Positions 36,521 to 45,622 are shown, numbered from the stretch's first letter. The stretch: 64,000 nt of DNA from Labrys sp. WJW (GCF_001676615.1 NZ_LYXZ01000001.1:434001-498000), one strand, 5' to 3'. The notes: generated by a model from the sequence alone, not told the origin. Program-made: numbers and translations.

Positions 36521-37227
36521 TGGCCCTGCTCGAAACAAGATCCCTCACGGCCTTCTATGGCGACTTCCAGGCGCTGTTCGGCGTCGACATGGCGCTGGCC
36601 GAGGGACAGACCGTCGCCATCATCGGCGCAAACGGGGCCGGCAAGACGACGCTGATGCGCTCGATCGCCGGCGTGCTGAAGAACGCGGCGGACCAGATCA
36701 GGTTCGATGGACGCCCCGTCGGCGATCTCGCCGCACCCGACGTGCTGGCGCTGGGTGTCGCCATGGTGCCGGAGGGCCGCAAGCTCTTTCCCTCGCTGAG
36801 CGTCGAGGAAAACCTGCTGATCGGCCGATACGGACGGGCGGGCGGCGGTTTCTGGTCGCTGGAGGCGATCTACGAGATGTTTCCGATCCTGAAGGAACGC
36901 CGCCATAATCCGGGCACCGCCTTGTCGGGCGGACAGCAGCAGATGGTCGCCATCGGCCGCGCCCTGATGTCCAATCCGCGCGTGCTGTTGTGCGACGAGT
37001 TGAGCCTTGGCCTTGCGCCGGTCGTGATCAAGGACATCTACGCCGCCTTCCCGAAAATCCGCGACAGCGGCGCATCCATCGTCATCGTCGAGCAGGATAT
37101 CGGCCAGGCGCTGAAAGTCGCCAACCATGTCTATTGCATGATGGAAGGCCGCATCACGCTGTCGGGCAGGCCGTCGGACATCAGCCGTGACCAGATCCAC
37201 GCCGCCTATTTCGGAGCCCACGCATGA
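36520..37227 (+). CDS. Branched-chain-type ABC transporter, ATP-binding protein (LivF type)
   Basis: 235 residues from ATG 36520. Walker A GANGAGKTT, VPEGRKLFPSLSVEENLLIG, signature ALSGGQQQMVAIGRALM, Walker B VLLCDELSLGLAP and the VEQD switch region, as in LivF. It forms the ATPase heterodimer with the preceding protein. Overlaps the permease gene by four bases. Confidence 0.93.
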   Translation: MALLETRSLTAFYGDFQALFGVDMALAEGQTVAIIGANGAGKTTLMRSIAGVLKNAADQIRFDGRPVGDLAAPDVLALGVAMVPEGRKLFPSLSVEENLLIGRYGRAGGGFWSLEAIYEMFPILKERRHNPGTALSGGQQQMVAIGRALMSNPRVLLCDELSLGLAPVVIKDIYAAFPKIRDSGASIVIVEQDIGQALKVANHVYCMMEGRITLSGRPSDISRDQIHAAYFGAHA

Positions 37228-38087
37228 ACCTCATCGACACGATCATTCAGGGCGTGTTGCTGGGCGGCCTGTATGCCCTGTTCGCGGCCGGCCTCGCGCT
37301 GGTCTTCGGCATCATGCGCCTCGTCAACCTGGCGCATGGCGACCTCATCGTCATGGCCGCATTCGCGATCCTGTTCCTGGTCACATCGTTTGGCCTGAAC
37401 CCCTTCCTGGCGGCGCTGATCGCCATGCCGCTGATGTTCGCCGTCGGCTGGGCCCTGCAATATTTCGTGCTCAACCGGACGCTGGGCCCCGACATCCTGC
37501 CGCCGCTGCTGGTCACCTTCGGGCTCTCCATCGTCATCCAGAACGGGCTGCTCGAGACCTTCTCCGCCGACAGCCGCCGCATCGCACTGGGCTCGATCGA
37601 AACCGCTTCGCTCGACCTGGGCGTCGCCACCGTCGGCGTGATGCCCTTGCTCACCTTCCTGTCGGCGGTCGGCGTGATCCTGGTCCTGAACCTCATCTTT
37701 TACCGCACCGCGCTCGGCCGCGCCTTCCGCGCCACCTCGGACGATCGCGTCACGGCAGGCCTGATGGGCATTCGCCCCGACGCCATCTTCGCGATCGCGA
37801 CAGGGCTGGCGCTCGTGGTCGCCACCATCGCCGCGCTCTATCTCGGCGCCCGCGCCAATTTCGACCCGACCATCGGTCCGGCGCGCCTGATCTATGCCTT
37901 CGAGGCAGTCATCATCGGCGGCCTCGGCTCCTTCTGGGGCACGCTTGCCGGCGGCTGCGTCATCGGCGTGGCGCAGGCGCTCGGCGCCGGCATCAACCCG
38001 GAATGGCAGATCCTGGCCGGCCATGTCGCCTTCCTAGCGGTGCTCCTGTTCAGGCCACGTGGCCTGTTCCCCCGAGCCGTCGACTGA
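37224..38087 (+). CDS. Branched-chain-type ABC transporter, permease (LivH type)
   Basis: 287 residues with eight or so hydrophobic segments. It starts with the family hallmark of a long N-terminal helix (IQGVLLGGLYALFAAGLALVFGIMRLVNLAHGD as landmark positions 8-40) and ends FRPRGLFPR, also typical. Forms the inner-membrane channel with the LivM-type partner. Starts within the end of the LivF-type gene. Confidence 0.92.
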   Translation: MNLIDTIIQGVLLGGLYALFAAGLALVFGIMRLVNLAHGDLIVMAAFAILFLVTSFGLNPFLAALIAMPLMFAVGWALQYFVLNRTLGPDILPPLLVTFGLSIVIQNGLLETFSADSRRIALGSIETASLDLGVATVGVMPLLTFLSAVGVILVLNLIFYRTALGRAFRATSDDRVTAGLMGIRPDAIFAIATGLALVVATIAALYLGARANFDPTIGPARLIYAFEAVIIGGLGSFWGTLAGGCVIGVAQALGAGINPEWQILAGHVAFLAVLLFRPRGLFPRAVD

Positions 38088-38098
38088 GGGGAGCCGAG

Positions 38099-39163
38099 AT
38101 GAACCTGCAAGCCCCAACCGCCTGGAAAGTCGAGACGCGCACCCGCGCCTCCTCGATCTTCTGCCTCGTCGCGCTCCTGGTCGTGGCGCTCGGTTTCGCC
38201 GCGCCCCTGTTCCTGCCGCGCAGCGGCATACAGGACCTGTTCTTCATCCTGACCATGCTGGTGCTGGCGCAATGCTGGAACCTCTTGGCTGGCTATGCCG
38301 GCCTGGTTTCGGTGGGCCAGCAGGCTTACGTCGGCCTTGGCGCTTACGCCATGTTTGCCGTCGTCATCCTGTTTGGCCTCGACCCGCTGATCGGCGTCGT
38401 CGCCGGCGGACTGGCCGCCGCCCTGCTCGCCATTCCCATCGGCTTCTTCGTGTTCCGCCTGCAGGGCGCCTATTTCGCCATCGGCACCTGGGTCATCGCC
38501 GAGGTCGTGCGCCTGACGTTGGCGCAGGTAAAAACGCTCGGCGGCGGCACCGGTACTTCGTTGCCCTCGCGCGCAACCCGCGACATGCTCGGCGTCAATC
38601 TGGTCCAGGATCTTTTCGGCGTGCGTTCGGCCCAGGCCGTCGACATTCTGTGCTACTGGCTCGCGCTGGCCCTCGCCGTCGCTTCGATCGTCTTCATCTA
38701 TCGCCTGTTGCGCTCGCGACAGGGGCTGGGTCTTGCCGCGGTGCGCGACAACGCCCAGGCCGCCCGTGCCGTCGGCGTCGACGCCCTGAAGGTCAAGGCG
38801 GCGACCTATGTCATCGTCGCCTTCATCACCGGCGTCGCCGGCGCCCTGATCTATGTGCAGAAGGCGCGCGTCTCGCCCGATGCGGCCTTCGCCGTGACCG
38901 ACTGGACCGCCTATGTGATCTTCATCGTGGTGATCGGCGGCATCGGATCGATCGAAGGACCGATCATCGGCGTCATCGTCCTCTACATCCTGCAGAGCCT
39001 GCTGGCCGATTTCGGCTCCTGGTATCTGCTCGCCCTCGGCTTGATCGGCATCGCCGTCATGCTGTTTGCCCCACGCGGCCTGTGGGGCCTGTTCACCGAA
39101 CGAACCGGGATTCAACTCTTCCCGGTTCGTCGCATCCTGACGCCCACACAATCCAACAACTAA
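38099..39163 (+). CDS. Branched-chain-type ABC transporter, permease (LivM type)
   Basis: 354 residues from ATG 38099 (site GGGGAG). About ten hydrophobic segments, with WNLLAGYAGLVSVGQQAYVGLGAYA and the AVRDNAQAARAVGVD cytoplasmic loop contacting the ATPase, and the ending FAPRGLWGL. Completes the five-gene importer. The next gene follows after a 116-bp gap that holds a nested palindrome. Confidence 0.92.
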   Translation: MNLQAPTAWKVETRTRASSIFCLVALLVVALGFAAPLFLPRSGIQDLFFILTMLVLAQCWNLLAGYAGLVSVGQQAYVGLGAYAMFAVVILFGLDPLIGVVAGGLAAALLAIPIGFFVFRLQGAYFAIGTWVIAEVVRLTLAQVKTLGGGTGTSLPSRATRDMLGVNLVQDLFGVRSAQAVDILCYWLALALAVASIVFIYRLLRSRQGLGLAAVRDNAQAARAVGVDALKVKAATYVIVAFITGVAGALIYVQKARVSPDAAFAVTDWTAYVIFIVVIGGIGSIEGPIIGVIVLYILQSLLADFGSWYLLALGLIGIAVMLFAPRGLWGLFTERTGIQLFPVRRILTPTQSNN

Positions 39164-39198
39164 GGCATCCTGTTTTGGATCGACTCATCAATAACCGC

Positions 39199-39257
39199 AA
39201 AATGCTTCCGTTCCCGACACGTCAAGCGGAACGACCATCTCAGCCTGAACGCATTTT
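39199..39257. repeat. Nested palindromic element between importer and hydroxylase genes
   Basis: AAAATGC (39199-39205) pairs with GCATTTT (39251-39257), and inside it TTCCG (39206-39210) pairs with CGGAA (39227-39231). The layout recalls intergenic repeat elements of Hyphomicrobiales; it may also weaken read-through between the two transcription units. Confidence 0.45.
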
Positions 39258-39279
39258 GCTCTAGATACGGAGAGAGAAC

Positions 39280-41037
39280 ATGGCTGACATCACCACCGAC
39301 GTTCTCGTCATCGGCACCGGACCGGCAGGATCCGCCACCGCAGCACTGCTCTCGACCTATGGCATCGAGAACATGGCGATCAATCGCTATCGCTGGCTGG
39401 CCAACACGCCGCGCGCCCACATCACCAACCAGCGCACGATGGAAGTGCTGCGCGACCTCGGCCGCGAGGTGGAGGACGAGGCCTATCTGTTCGCGGCGCA
39501 TCAGGAGCTGATGGGCGAGAACGTGTTCTGCACCTCGCTGACCGGCGAGGAGATCGGCCGCATGAAGAGCTGGGGCACCAGCCCGCATTCCAAGGCCGAG
39601 CACCTGTTGTCTTCGCCAACCCTGATGAACGACCTGCCGCAGACCTTCATGGAGCCGCTGCTGTTCAAGACCGCATGCTCGCGCGGCACCCAGGCACGGC
39701 TGTCGACCGAATATATCGCGCATGTGCAGGACGAGGACGGCGTCACCACCACCTGCCTCGACCGCCTCACCGGCAAGCAGCTCACAATCCGCTCGCAATA
39801 TCTGATTGGCGCCGACGGCTCCAACTCCAAGGTAGCCGAGCATGCCGGTTTGAGATATGGCGGCAAGATGGGCCTCGGCGGCTCGATCAACATCCTGTTC
39901 AAGGCCGACCTATCCCGATATGTCGCGCATCGCCCCTCGGTGCTCTATTGGGTGGTACAGCCGGGCGCCGACGTCGGCGGCATCGGCATGGGCCTGGTGC
40001 GCATGGTGCGCCCGTGGAACGAATGGCTGATCGTCTGGGGCTATGACATCAACCAGCCCACGCCCAAGGTCGACGAAGCCTTTGCGACCAAGGTCGTGCG
40101 CGAACTGGTCGGCGATCCCGAACTCGACGTCGAGATCGACCAGGTCTCCACCTGGACGGTCAACAACATGTATGCGGAGACCATCTCGAACGGCAGGGTC
40201 TATTGCATGGGCGACGCCATCCACCGCCATCCGCCGTCGAACGGCCTCGGCTCCAACACCTCCATCCAGGACGCGTTCAACCTGGCCTGGAAGCTGGCTT
40301 TCGTGCTGAAGGGCCAGGCCGGCAAGGAACTGCTCGACAGCTATCAGGCCGAACGCGCGCCTGTCGCCAGGCAGATCGTGACCCGCGCCAACAAGTCGAT
40401 CGAGGAATTCGGGCCGATCTTCAAGGCGCTCGGCCTGCTCGACTCGATCGACCCGGTGAAGATGCAGGAAAACATGGACGCCCGCTGCAATCCGAACGAG
40501 GCGGGCGAGGCCCAGCGCAAGGCGATCCGCGAAGCGATTGCCGCCAAGGTCTACGAGTTCGACGCGCATGGCGTGGAGATGAACCAGCGCTACAGGTCAA
40601 AGGCCGTCCAGCCCGACGGGCAGGAGGAGCCGTCCTTCCAGCAGGACGCCGAACTGCACTTCCAGCAGACGACATGGCCGGGCGCCCGCTTGCCGCACGC
40701 CTGGCTGTTCGGTGCACGCGGCGAAAAGGCCTCGACGTTGGATCTGACCGGCCACGGCAAGTTCACTCTCCTGACCGGCATTCGCGGTCAGGACTGGGTG
40801 AGGGAAGCCCAGGCCGTCGGACAGGAACTCGGCCTCGACATCGTGGTCCACGTCATCGGCCCCCGCCAGAAATGGCAGGACCTGGCCGGCGAGTGGGCGC
40901 GAGCCAGCGAAATCGAGGAGAACGGCGCGGTGCTGGTACGCCCGGATCATCACGTCGCCTGGCGCGTCAAGACCTTGCCGGCCAAGCCGGACGCAGAGTT
41001 GCGCCGTGTGCTGAAAGACGTCCTGGCACGGGCCTGA
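39280..41037 (+). CDS. FAD-dependent aromatic hydroxylase (phenol 2-monooxygenase / TfdB / resorcinol hydroxylase type)
   Basis: 585 residues of the class A flavoprotein monooxygenases. GxGxxG FAD motif at 12-17 (VIGTGPAGSATAA), the DG motif LIGADGSNSKVAEHAGL at about 180, and the GD motif VYCMGDAIHRHPPSNGLGSNTSIQDAFNLAWKL landmarks at about 305-340. The C-terminal thioredoxin-like domain (about 450-585) is of the TfdB kind. The likely reaction is ortho-hydroxylation of a phenol; between two hydroxyquinol dioxygenases the plausible one is resorcinol (or hydroquinone) to hydroxyquinol. Preceded by GGAGAGAGAA. Confidence 0.9.
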   Translation: MADITTDVLVIGTGPAGSATAALLSTYGIENMAINRYRWLANTPRAHITNQRTMEVLRDLGREVEDEAYLFAAHQELMGENVFCTSLTGEEIGRMKSWGTSPHSKAEHLLSSPTLMNDLPQTFMEPLLFKTACSRGTQARLSTEYIAHVQDEDGVTTTCLDRLTGKQLTIRSQYLIGADGSNSKVAEHAGLRYGGKMGLGGSINILFKADLSRYVAHRPSVLYWVVQPGADVGGIGMGLVRMVRPWNEWLIVWGYDINQPTPKVDEAFATKVVRELVGDPELDVEIDQVSTWTVNNMYAETISNGRVYCMGDAIHRHPPSNGLGSNTSIQDAFNLAWKLAFVLKGQAGKELLDSYQAERAPVARQIVTRANKSIEEFGPIFKALGLLDSIDPVKMQENMDARCNPNEAGEAQRKAIREAIAAKVYEFDAHGVEMNQRYRSKAVQPDGQEEPSFQQDAELHFQQTTWPGARLPHAWLFGARGEKASTLDLTGHGKFTLLTGIRGQDWVREAQAVGQELGLDIVVHVIGPRQKWQDLAGEWARASEIEENGAVLVRPDHHVAWRVKTLPAKPDAELRRVLKDVLARA

Positions 41038-41138
41038 CACCGCCGCGCCACCTCCGATCGGGCGGCGCCAGCGTGCCGCCCCCCCCCCTTCTTCGACACC
41101 GAGCCAGCTCGGTGACCCAGGCACCATCGAGGTAAGCC

Positions 41139-41987
41139 GTGAGCTATTTTTCCGAAGACCATTCCATCGAGACGGTCAATGGCCGTATGGGCGGGGATAT
41201 CGACCCGCGCCTGGCCACAGTGATGTCAGCACTCGTCAAGCATCTGCACGCTTTCGCCAAGGAGGTCGAGCTGACGCAGGAGGAGTGGAATTTCGGCATC
41301 GATTTCCTCACCCGCACGGGACAGATCTGCTCGGGGGAACGGCAGGAATTCATTCTGCTGTCCGATACGCTGGGCCTGTCCATGCTGGTCGACACCATCA
41401 ACAATCGCCGCCCCACGGGCGCCACGGAGAACACGGTCTACGGGCCGTTCCATGTCGCCGATGCTCCGATACGGGAGATGGGAGCGACCATCACGCTGGA
41501 CGGCAAGGGCGAGAGCTGCCTGTTCGAGGGGCGCGTGCTCGATCTTGAGGGCAACCCCATCGAGGGGGCGAGCGTCGATGTCTGGTCCGACAATGCCGAT
41601 GGCTATTACGACGTGCAGCAGCCCGGCATCCAGCCCAAGGGCAATAATCGCGGCATCTTCATCACCGGGCCGGACGGCAAATACAGCTTTGTCGGCATCA
41701 AGCCGGTGTCCTATCCGATCCCGGACGATGGCCCGGTCGGCAAGATGCTGGCGGCGGTGGGGCGCCACCCCTATCGCCCGGCGCATATGCACTATCTGGT
41801 GACGGCGCCCGGCTTCAAGACAATCGTCACCCATACCTTCGTCGGCGGCGATGAATATCTGCAATCCGATTCCGTGTTCGGCGTGAAGAAATCGCTGATC
41901 GCGCCATTCGACAGGCTCGAAAGCGCAAAGACACTGTGGCGCTCGCCTTTCGACTTCATCATGGCGCCCGATTCGGCCGAGGCCTGA
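41139..41987 (+). CDS. Hydroxyquinol 1,2-dioxygenase (intradiol), second copy
   Basis: 282 residues from GTG 41139 behind GAGGTAA. Iron ligands Y157 (DGYYDVQ), Y192 (VSYPIPDDGP), H216 and H218 (RPAHMHY). The run DGYYDVQ ... YPIPDDGPVG ... RHPYRPAH matches well-known hydroxyquinol 1,2-dioxygenases better than the first copy does. It lies 101 bp after the hydroxylase gene, so hydroxylation and ring cleavage are encoded together. Two sequential hairpins follow it. Confidence 0.92.
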   Translation: MSYFSEDHSIETVNGRMGGDIDPRLATVMSALVKHLHAFAKEVELTQEEWNFGIDFLTRTGQICSGERQEFILLSDTLGLSMLVDTINNRRPTGATENTVYGPFHVADAPIREMGATITLDGKGESCLFEGRVLDLEGNPIEGASVDVWSDNADGYYDVQQPGIQPKGNNRGIFITGPDGKYSFVGIKPVSYPIPDDGPVGKMLAAVGRHPYRPAHMHYLVTAPGFKTIVTHTFVGGDEYLQSDSVFGVKKSLIAPFDRLESAKTLWRSPFDFIMAPDSAEA

Positions 41988-42020
41988 GAAGCACAGGTCC
42001 GAGGCAGCTGCCAGACCATC

Positions 42021-42043
42021 GAGCGTGGGGCATCCCCACGCTC
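42021..42043 (+). terminator. Hairpin terminator after the second dioxygenase
   Basis: GAGCGTGGGG (42021-42030) and CCCCACGCTC (42034-42043) form a perfect 10-bp stem with loop CAT, 33 bp after the stop codon. A T-containing run (AATTTCTTC) follows a few bases later. Confidence 0.7.
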
Positions 42044-42094
42044 GGCACAATTTCTTCACAGAAGATTGTACGCAAGAACGGATACTTAAAGGAA

Positions 42095-42126
42095 AGAGCG
42101 CGTTCGAGTCCGAACACGCTCTGTTT
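42095..42126 (+). terminator. Second hairpin with T-run
   Basis: AGAGCG-C-GTTCG (42095-42106) pairs with CGAAC-A-CGCTCT (42111-42122) apart from one mismatch, followed by GTTTTC. Tandem to the hairpin at 42021. Confidence 0.6.
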
Positions 42127-42172
42127 TCGATGAGAGTATTACTGCATTCACTTCAGAATCCGAGAAACGCTT

Positions 42173-42362
42173 GCGCTGCCCCTCACCCTTACCCTCTCCC
42201 CGCAAGAAGCGGGGCGAGGGGGACTTCGATGGCTTGCCCATTCGAAAACCGTGTCCTCTCGCCCAACCGCAGGGCGAGAGGATGGATCTCAGCATTGATC
42301 GCAACGCCTGTGCCCCCTCGCCCCGCTCCTTGCGGGGAGAGGGTAAGGGTGAGGGGCAGCGC
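42173..42362. repeat. 190-bp composite palindrome of the CCCTCACCC family
   Basis: The left arm 42173-42222 and the right arm 42313-42362 are 50-bp inverted repeats with one mismatch; they contain CCCTCACCCTTACCCTCTCC. The 90-bp centre holds a further perfect 10-bp hairpin CCTCTCGCCC/GGGCGAGAGG (42255-42264 and 42272-42281). A partial copy is at 16299-16403. No coding capacity; probably a miniature mobile or REP-like element. Confidence 0.8.
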
Positions 42363-42471
42363 GACCTTTACCGAAAGGCCTGTGATCTTTCAGGTTTTGA
42401 ACTGGGTGGAGTATTGCTTTATCGACACCTCGACATTGTAGAGCAAGGTGGATCATCTCCCGCAGGCGGCC

Positions 42472-43191
42472 CTATTGGGCGAGATAGCCGCCGTCGATCA
42501 CCAGTTCCGCCCCAGTCATGTAGCTCGCCTCGTCGCTGGCAAGGAACAGCACGCCGTTCGCGACCTCGATCGGCTTGCCGGCCCGCTTCATCGGGGTGGA
42601 GGCGATGACGAAGGCATTGATGTCGGATGCCTGCGCCTGGGTGAGCGGGGTATCGATGAAACCCGGGTGGACGGAATTCACCCGGATACCGTCGGCGACA
42701 TAGCTCATCGCCGCGTTCTTGGTCATGTTGCGCACCGCGCCCTTGGTGGCGTGATAGGCATGGGCACCGCCGACGGCGGCATTGCCCCAGATCGAGGAGA
42801 AGTTCACGATCGAGCCGCCTTTCTGCCGGCGCATGGCCGGCACCACTGCGCGCATGCCGAGAAATACCCCGGTCTGGTTGACGGCGATCACCCGCTGCCA
42901 GGCAGCGAGGTCGAGTTCGTCCAAGGGCTCATAGGCGATGATGCCGGCATTGTTGACCAGGACGTCGATCCGGCCATGCCGGGCCAGGATCGTCTCGATG
43001 GCCCCGGCCCAATCCTCCTCGCGGCTGACATCGAGGCGCACGCTCTCCACGCCGACGGCATATGGGCGATCGGGGCCGGCGATGTCGCCGGCATAGGTGA
43101 TCGCGCCTTCGCGGGCGAAGAGATCGGCGATCTCATAACCCATGCCGCGGGCCGCGCCCGAAACCAGGGCGACCTTATCCTTGAGCCGCAT
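42472..43191 (-). CDS. Short-chain dehydrogenase/reductase
   Basis: 239 residues of the classical SDR type. Cofactor motif SGAARGMG at 11-18, NNAG at 80-83, catalytic S133, Y146 and K150 (YHATK), and the PGFIDTP segment after it. Ends in the usual MTGAELVIDGGY. Likely oxidises or reduces a ring alcohol or ketone. Last gene of a leftward three-gene unit with the SnoaL-like and KstD-like genes (52 bp and 26 bp gaps). Confidence 0.92.
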   Translation of the reverse strand: MRLKDKVALVSGAARGMGYEIADLFAREGAITYAGDIAGPDRPYAVGVESVRLDVSREEDWAGAIETILARHGRIDVLVNNAGIIAYEPLDELDLAAWQRVIAVNQTGVFLGMRAVVPAMRRQKGGSIVNFSSIWGNAAVGGAHAYHATKGAVRNMTKNAAMSYVADGIRVNSVHPGFIDTPLTQAQASDINAFVIASTPMKRAGKPIEVANGVLFLASDEASYMTGAELVIDGGYLAQ

Positions 43192-43243
43192 GGCCCTTCC
43201 TCCTTGTCAGATGATCGGGTGTCTTCGCTCGGGATGACCGCCG

Positions 43244-43705
43244 CTATCGGCCCAGCCAGGGATAGCGGGCGGTGTCCTTCCCGGCATAATCGGGATCGAG
43301 ATAGATGAAGCAGCGCTGGATCTTCCAATCGCGGATCTCGAAGACGTCGCACCAGCGCCCCGCACCCCAATCGGGCACGCCAGCGCGCCAGGGACCGTCC
43401 TTGTGCTCGCCATGGCTGGTGCCCTCGCAGACGATGACGTCACCGCCCGAAAACACCCAGTTGAAGGCGGCATAATGGTGGACGATGTCCTTCAGCGTGC
43501 CACCGACATCGCCGAACAGGCGTCCGATCGCCTCCTTGCCGTCAGCGAGGCCCCATTTGGGGAAATAGACCTGGGCGTCCTCGGCGAAGAGGTCGAGGAT
43601 GGAGCCGCCATCCGAGGTCACGCCAGCCCTGTCGAAGGCCTTGAGATATTCCAGGGCGACGGATTTGCGTTGTTCGTCCGTCATGGTCTGCCGGGTCAGG
43701 GCCAT
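43244..43705 (-). CDS. SnoaL-like / NTF2-fold protein
   Basis: 153 residues from ATG 43705. An alpha-plus-beta cone fold is suggested by SVALEYLKAFDR, ILDLFAEDAQVYFPKWGLADGKEAIGRLF landmarks and DVFEIRDWKIQRCFIYLDPDY near the end. This fold includes ketosteroid isomerase, scytalone dehydratase and polyketide cyclases. Between a ring dehydrogenase gene and an SDR gene, an isomerase or dehydratase role is reasonable, but no catalytic residue can be assigned by eye. Confidence 0.82.
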   Translation of the reverse strand: MALTRQTMTDEQRKSVALEYLKAFDRAGVTSDGGSILDLFAEDAQVYFPKWGLADGKEAIGRLFGDVGGTLKDIVHHYAAFNWVFSGGDVIVCEGTSHGEHKDGPWRAGVPDWGAGRWCDVFEIRDWKIQRCFIYLDPDYAGKDTARYPWLGR

Positions 43706-43731
43706 GGTCGTTCTCCTGGCTGTCAATGCTT

Positions 43732-45417
43732 CTATTCGGCTGCGATCTTGCCCGCCGCCGTCTTGACGGGCTCGAGATGGGCACGTTTTGCGGCGAGATA
43801 GGCGTAGGCGAGGATGGGTCCGAGCGTGCCGCCGCCGGCCCAATAGGCCCGCGCCGAGGCCGAGGCGACGCAATTGCCGACGCCATAGAGGCCGGGAATG
43901 GGCTGGTCCTCGTCGTCCAGCACCTGCCCCTGCGGCGAGGTCTTCGGCCCGCCCTTGGTATCGAGATTGCCGCCACTCAGCAGGGCCGCATAGAACGGGC
44001 CCGATTTGGCGATGGGGGACATGGTCGGGTTCTTGCCCGGCGGGTCGGCCACCGGGCCGTTGAAGAGTTGCTCGACCGGCCGCTCGCCGCGCTGGAAGTC
44101 GAGATCCCTGCCGCTCTCGGCAAAGCCGTTGAAGCGGTCGATGGTGGCGCCAAGGCTCGCGGCGAAATCCGCCGCGAGGCGGAGGCCGCCAATGCTGTCG
44201 GCGTGGCGGGCGAGGCGCTCGGCGATGCCGGCCGCCAGCCCCTCCAGTGTATCGGCCTTGATGACATGGGCGTCATCGACGCCGGGCGGCACGATGAAGC
44301 GGCCATATTCGTCGCTGGCGCTGTGGTCCTGGCTGCGCTGGTCCCAAATCGCGAACAGCACGAGATTGGGATATTCACCCTTGGCGGCATCCCATTGGAA
44401 GAAGGCCTGCGCGGATTCGTTATAGGCAAGCTTCTCGTTGGTGACGCGCCGGCCCTGCCGGTCGACATAGATCATCGAGTCGCCCGAGGGCGAGAAGGTG
44501 CCGATCAGGCCGGGATCGCGATTGAGCGCCTTTTCCAGCACGATCGGGCACATCCAGGCATAGTTCATGTTGCGCAGCTGCCCGCCGGCCGCCGCGCCGA
44601 TCCGCACGAAATCGCCCTCGTTGGAAACGGCGGCACAGCCGCCGAACACCGGGGTGGCGAGGAAATTGCGCCGCATCTCGGCATCATGGGTGAAACCGCC
44701 GCTGGCGAAAATCACCGCCTTGCGGGCCCTCACGCTGGTGGGGCGCCCGTCGATGTCGGTCGCCTGCACGCCGTTCACCGCCCCGTCACTGCCTCGCGTC
44801 AGGCGCTGGACCCGCATGCCGGTGCGGATATCAATGCCGTCGCGCCTGGCTGCGGCGGACATCGTGCGGATCGCGACCTCACCGCCATCGGACATGCTGT
44901 CCTTGGCCCCCTTGGGCAGCAGCACCCGGCCTTTCGGCGCCTTGTCCTCGCCGAACTCGGCCCAATAATCCGGCACGTCGGGGCAATGGCGATATTCGAG
45001 CGCGCCCTTCTCGGCCAGAAGCTCGGTCGCCATCGAGGCGTTGTCGTAGAAGGCCTCGCACATGGCGTATTCCCATTGGCTGAGGCCGAAGGTCGGATGA
45101 TCGGCGACATAGCGTTCGGGCCTCGCCAGGCGCGCCATGTAGCGGATGCAATCGGGTTTGGGGTCGGCAATGCCGAGCGCCTGCATCGCCTTGTTGTTGG
45201 GCACCCAGTACCAGAACGCCGCCTTGCGCGTGGTACCGCCGAGTTCCGGCGCTTTTTCGAGCAGGACGACCTCGTTGCCCTCCCAGCGCCCGAAGAGCGC
45301 CGAGGCAAGCCCGCCGGCACCGCCGCCAACCACCACGATATCGGTTTCGATATCGAAATCGGTCGCTATCACCGGCTTGGCGCTGGCACGGGCCGGCAGT
45401 TTCACGGATGCAGTCAT
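43732..45417 (-). CDS. FAD-dependent dehydrogenase (fumarate-reductase/3-ketosteroid dehydrogenase family)
   Basis: 561 residues from ATG 45417 behind GGGGAGAA. N-terminal FAD motif TDIVVVGGGAGGLASAL, then VVLLEKAPELGGTTRKAAFWYWVP, the second FAD segment KAVIFASGGFTHDAEMRRNFL landmarks, and a C-terminal GLYGVGNCVASASARAYWAGGGTLGPIL-like ending. The closing segment and the Ser/Ala-Tyr-Trp-Gly pattern are of the 3-ketosteroid delta-1-dehydrogenase kind, enzymes that introduce a ring double bond next to a ketone. Steroid genes are absent, so a smaller cyclic ketone is more likely. First gene of the operon, with direct-repeat operator sites upstream. Confidence 0.88.
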   Translation of the reverse strand: MTASVKLPARASAKPVIATDFDIETDIVVVGGGAGGLASALFGRWEGNEVVLLEKAPELGGTTRKAAFWYWVPNNKAMQALGIADPKPDCIRYMARLARPERYVADHPTFGLSQWEYAMCEAFYDNASMATELLAEKGALEYRHCPDVPDYWAEFGEDKAPKGRVLLPKGAKDSMSDGGEVAIRTMSAAARRDGIDIRTGMRVQRLTRGSDGAVNGVQATDIDGRPTSVRARKAVIFASGGFTHDAEMRRNFLATPVFGGCAAVSNEGDFVRIGAAAGGQLRNMNYAWMCPIVLEKALNRDPGLIGTFSPSGDSMIYVDRQGRRVTNEKLAYNESAQAFFQWDAAKGEYPNLVLFAIWDQRSQDHSASDEYGRFIVPPGVDDAHVIKADTLEGLAAGIAERLARHADSIGGLRLAADFAASLGATIDRFNGFAESGRDLDFQRGERPVEQLFNGPVADPPGKNPTMSPIAKSGPFYAALLSGGNLDTKGGPKTSPQGQVLDDEDQPIPGLYGVGNCVASASARAYWAGGGTLGPILAYAYLAAKRAHLEPVKTAAGKIAAE

Positions 45418-45586
45418 GCGCGTTCTCCCCTCTTCCGGCCCGTTTTTGGCGTTTGGGCCGTCCAACTTCGAGGTCTGTCGCGGACGGTGCCGCTCGACCG
45501 TTGCATGCAGGCTGCCGGAAATCGAAGGCTGGCGTCTTTCACGATCGGGGCGTTACAAAAACTGATCAGGCCAATGGAAAGGCTTT

Positions 45587-45622
45587 CGTTCGAATATCGC
45601 ACAATAGTGCGAATATTGCACC
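45587..45622. promoter_or_regulatory. Pair of direct repeats, candidate IclR operator
   Basis: CGAATATCGCACA (45591-45603, preceded by CGTT) and CGAATATTGCACC (45610-45622) begin exactly 19 bp apart, in the divergent gap between the flavoprotein operon and the AraC gene. The same arrangement occurs upstream of the IclR gene (47397-47432). The central TCGCAC-AATA-GTGCGA is also palindromic. Confidence 0.7.

Noticed and set aside
37187..38098. Extended N-terminus of the LivM-type permease
   Set aside because: Overlaps the LivH-type gene in another frame; normal start at 38099 has a good ribosome site.
42173..42362. CRISPR-like array or tRNA-like structure
   Set aside because: The region is a single inverted repeat with a central hairpin, not evenly spaced direct repeats, and lacks cloverleaf features.
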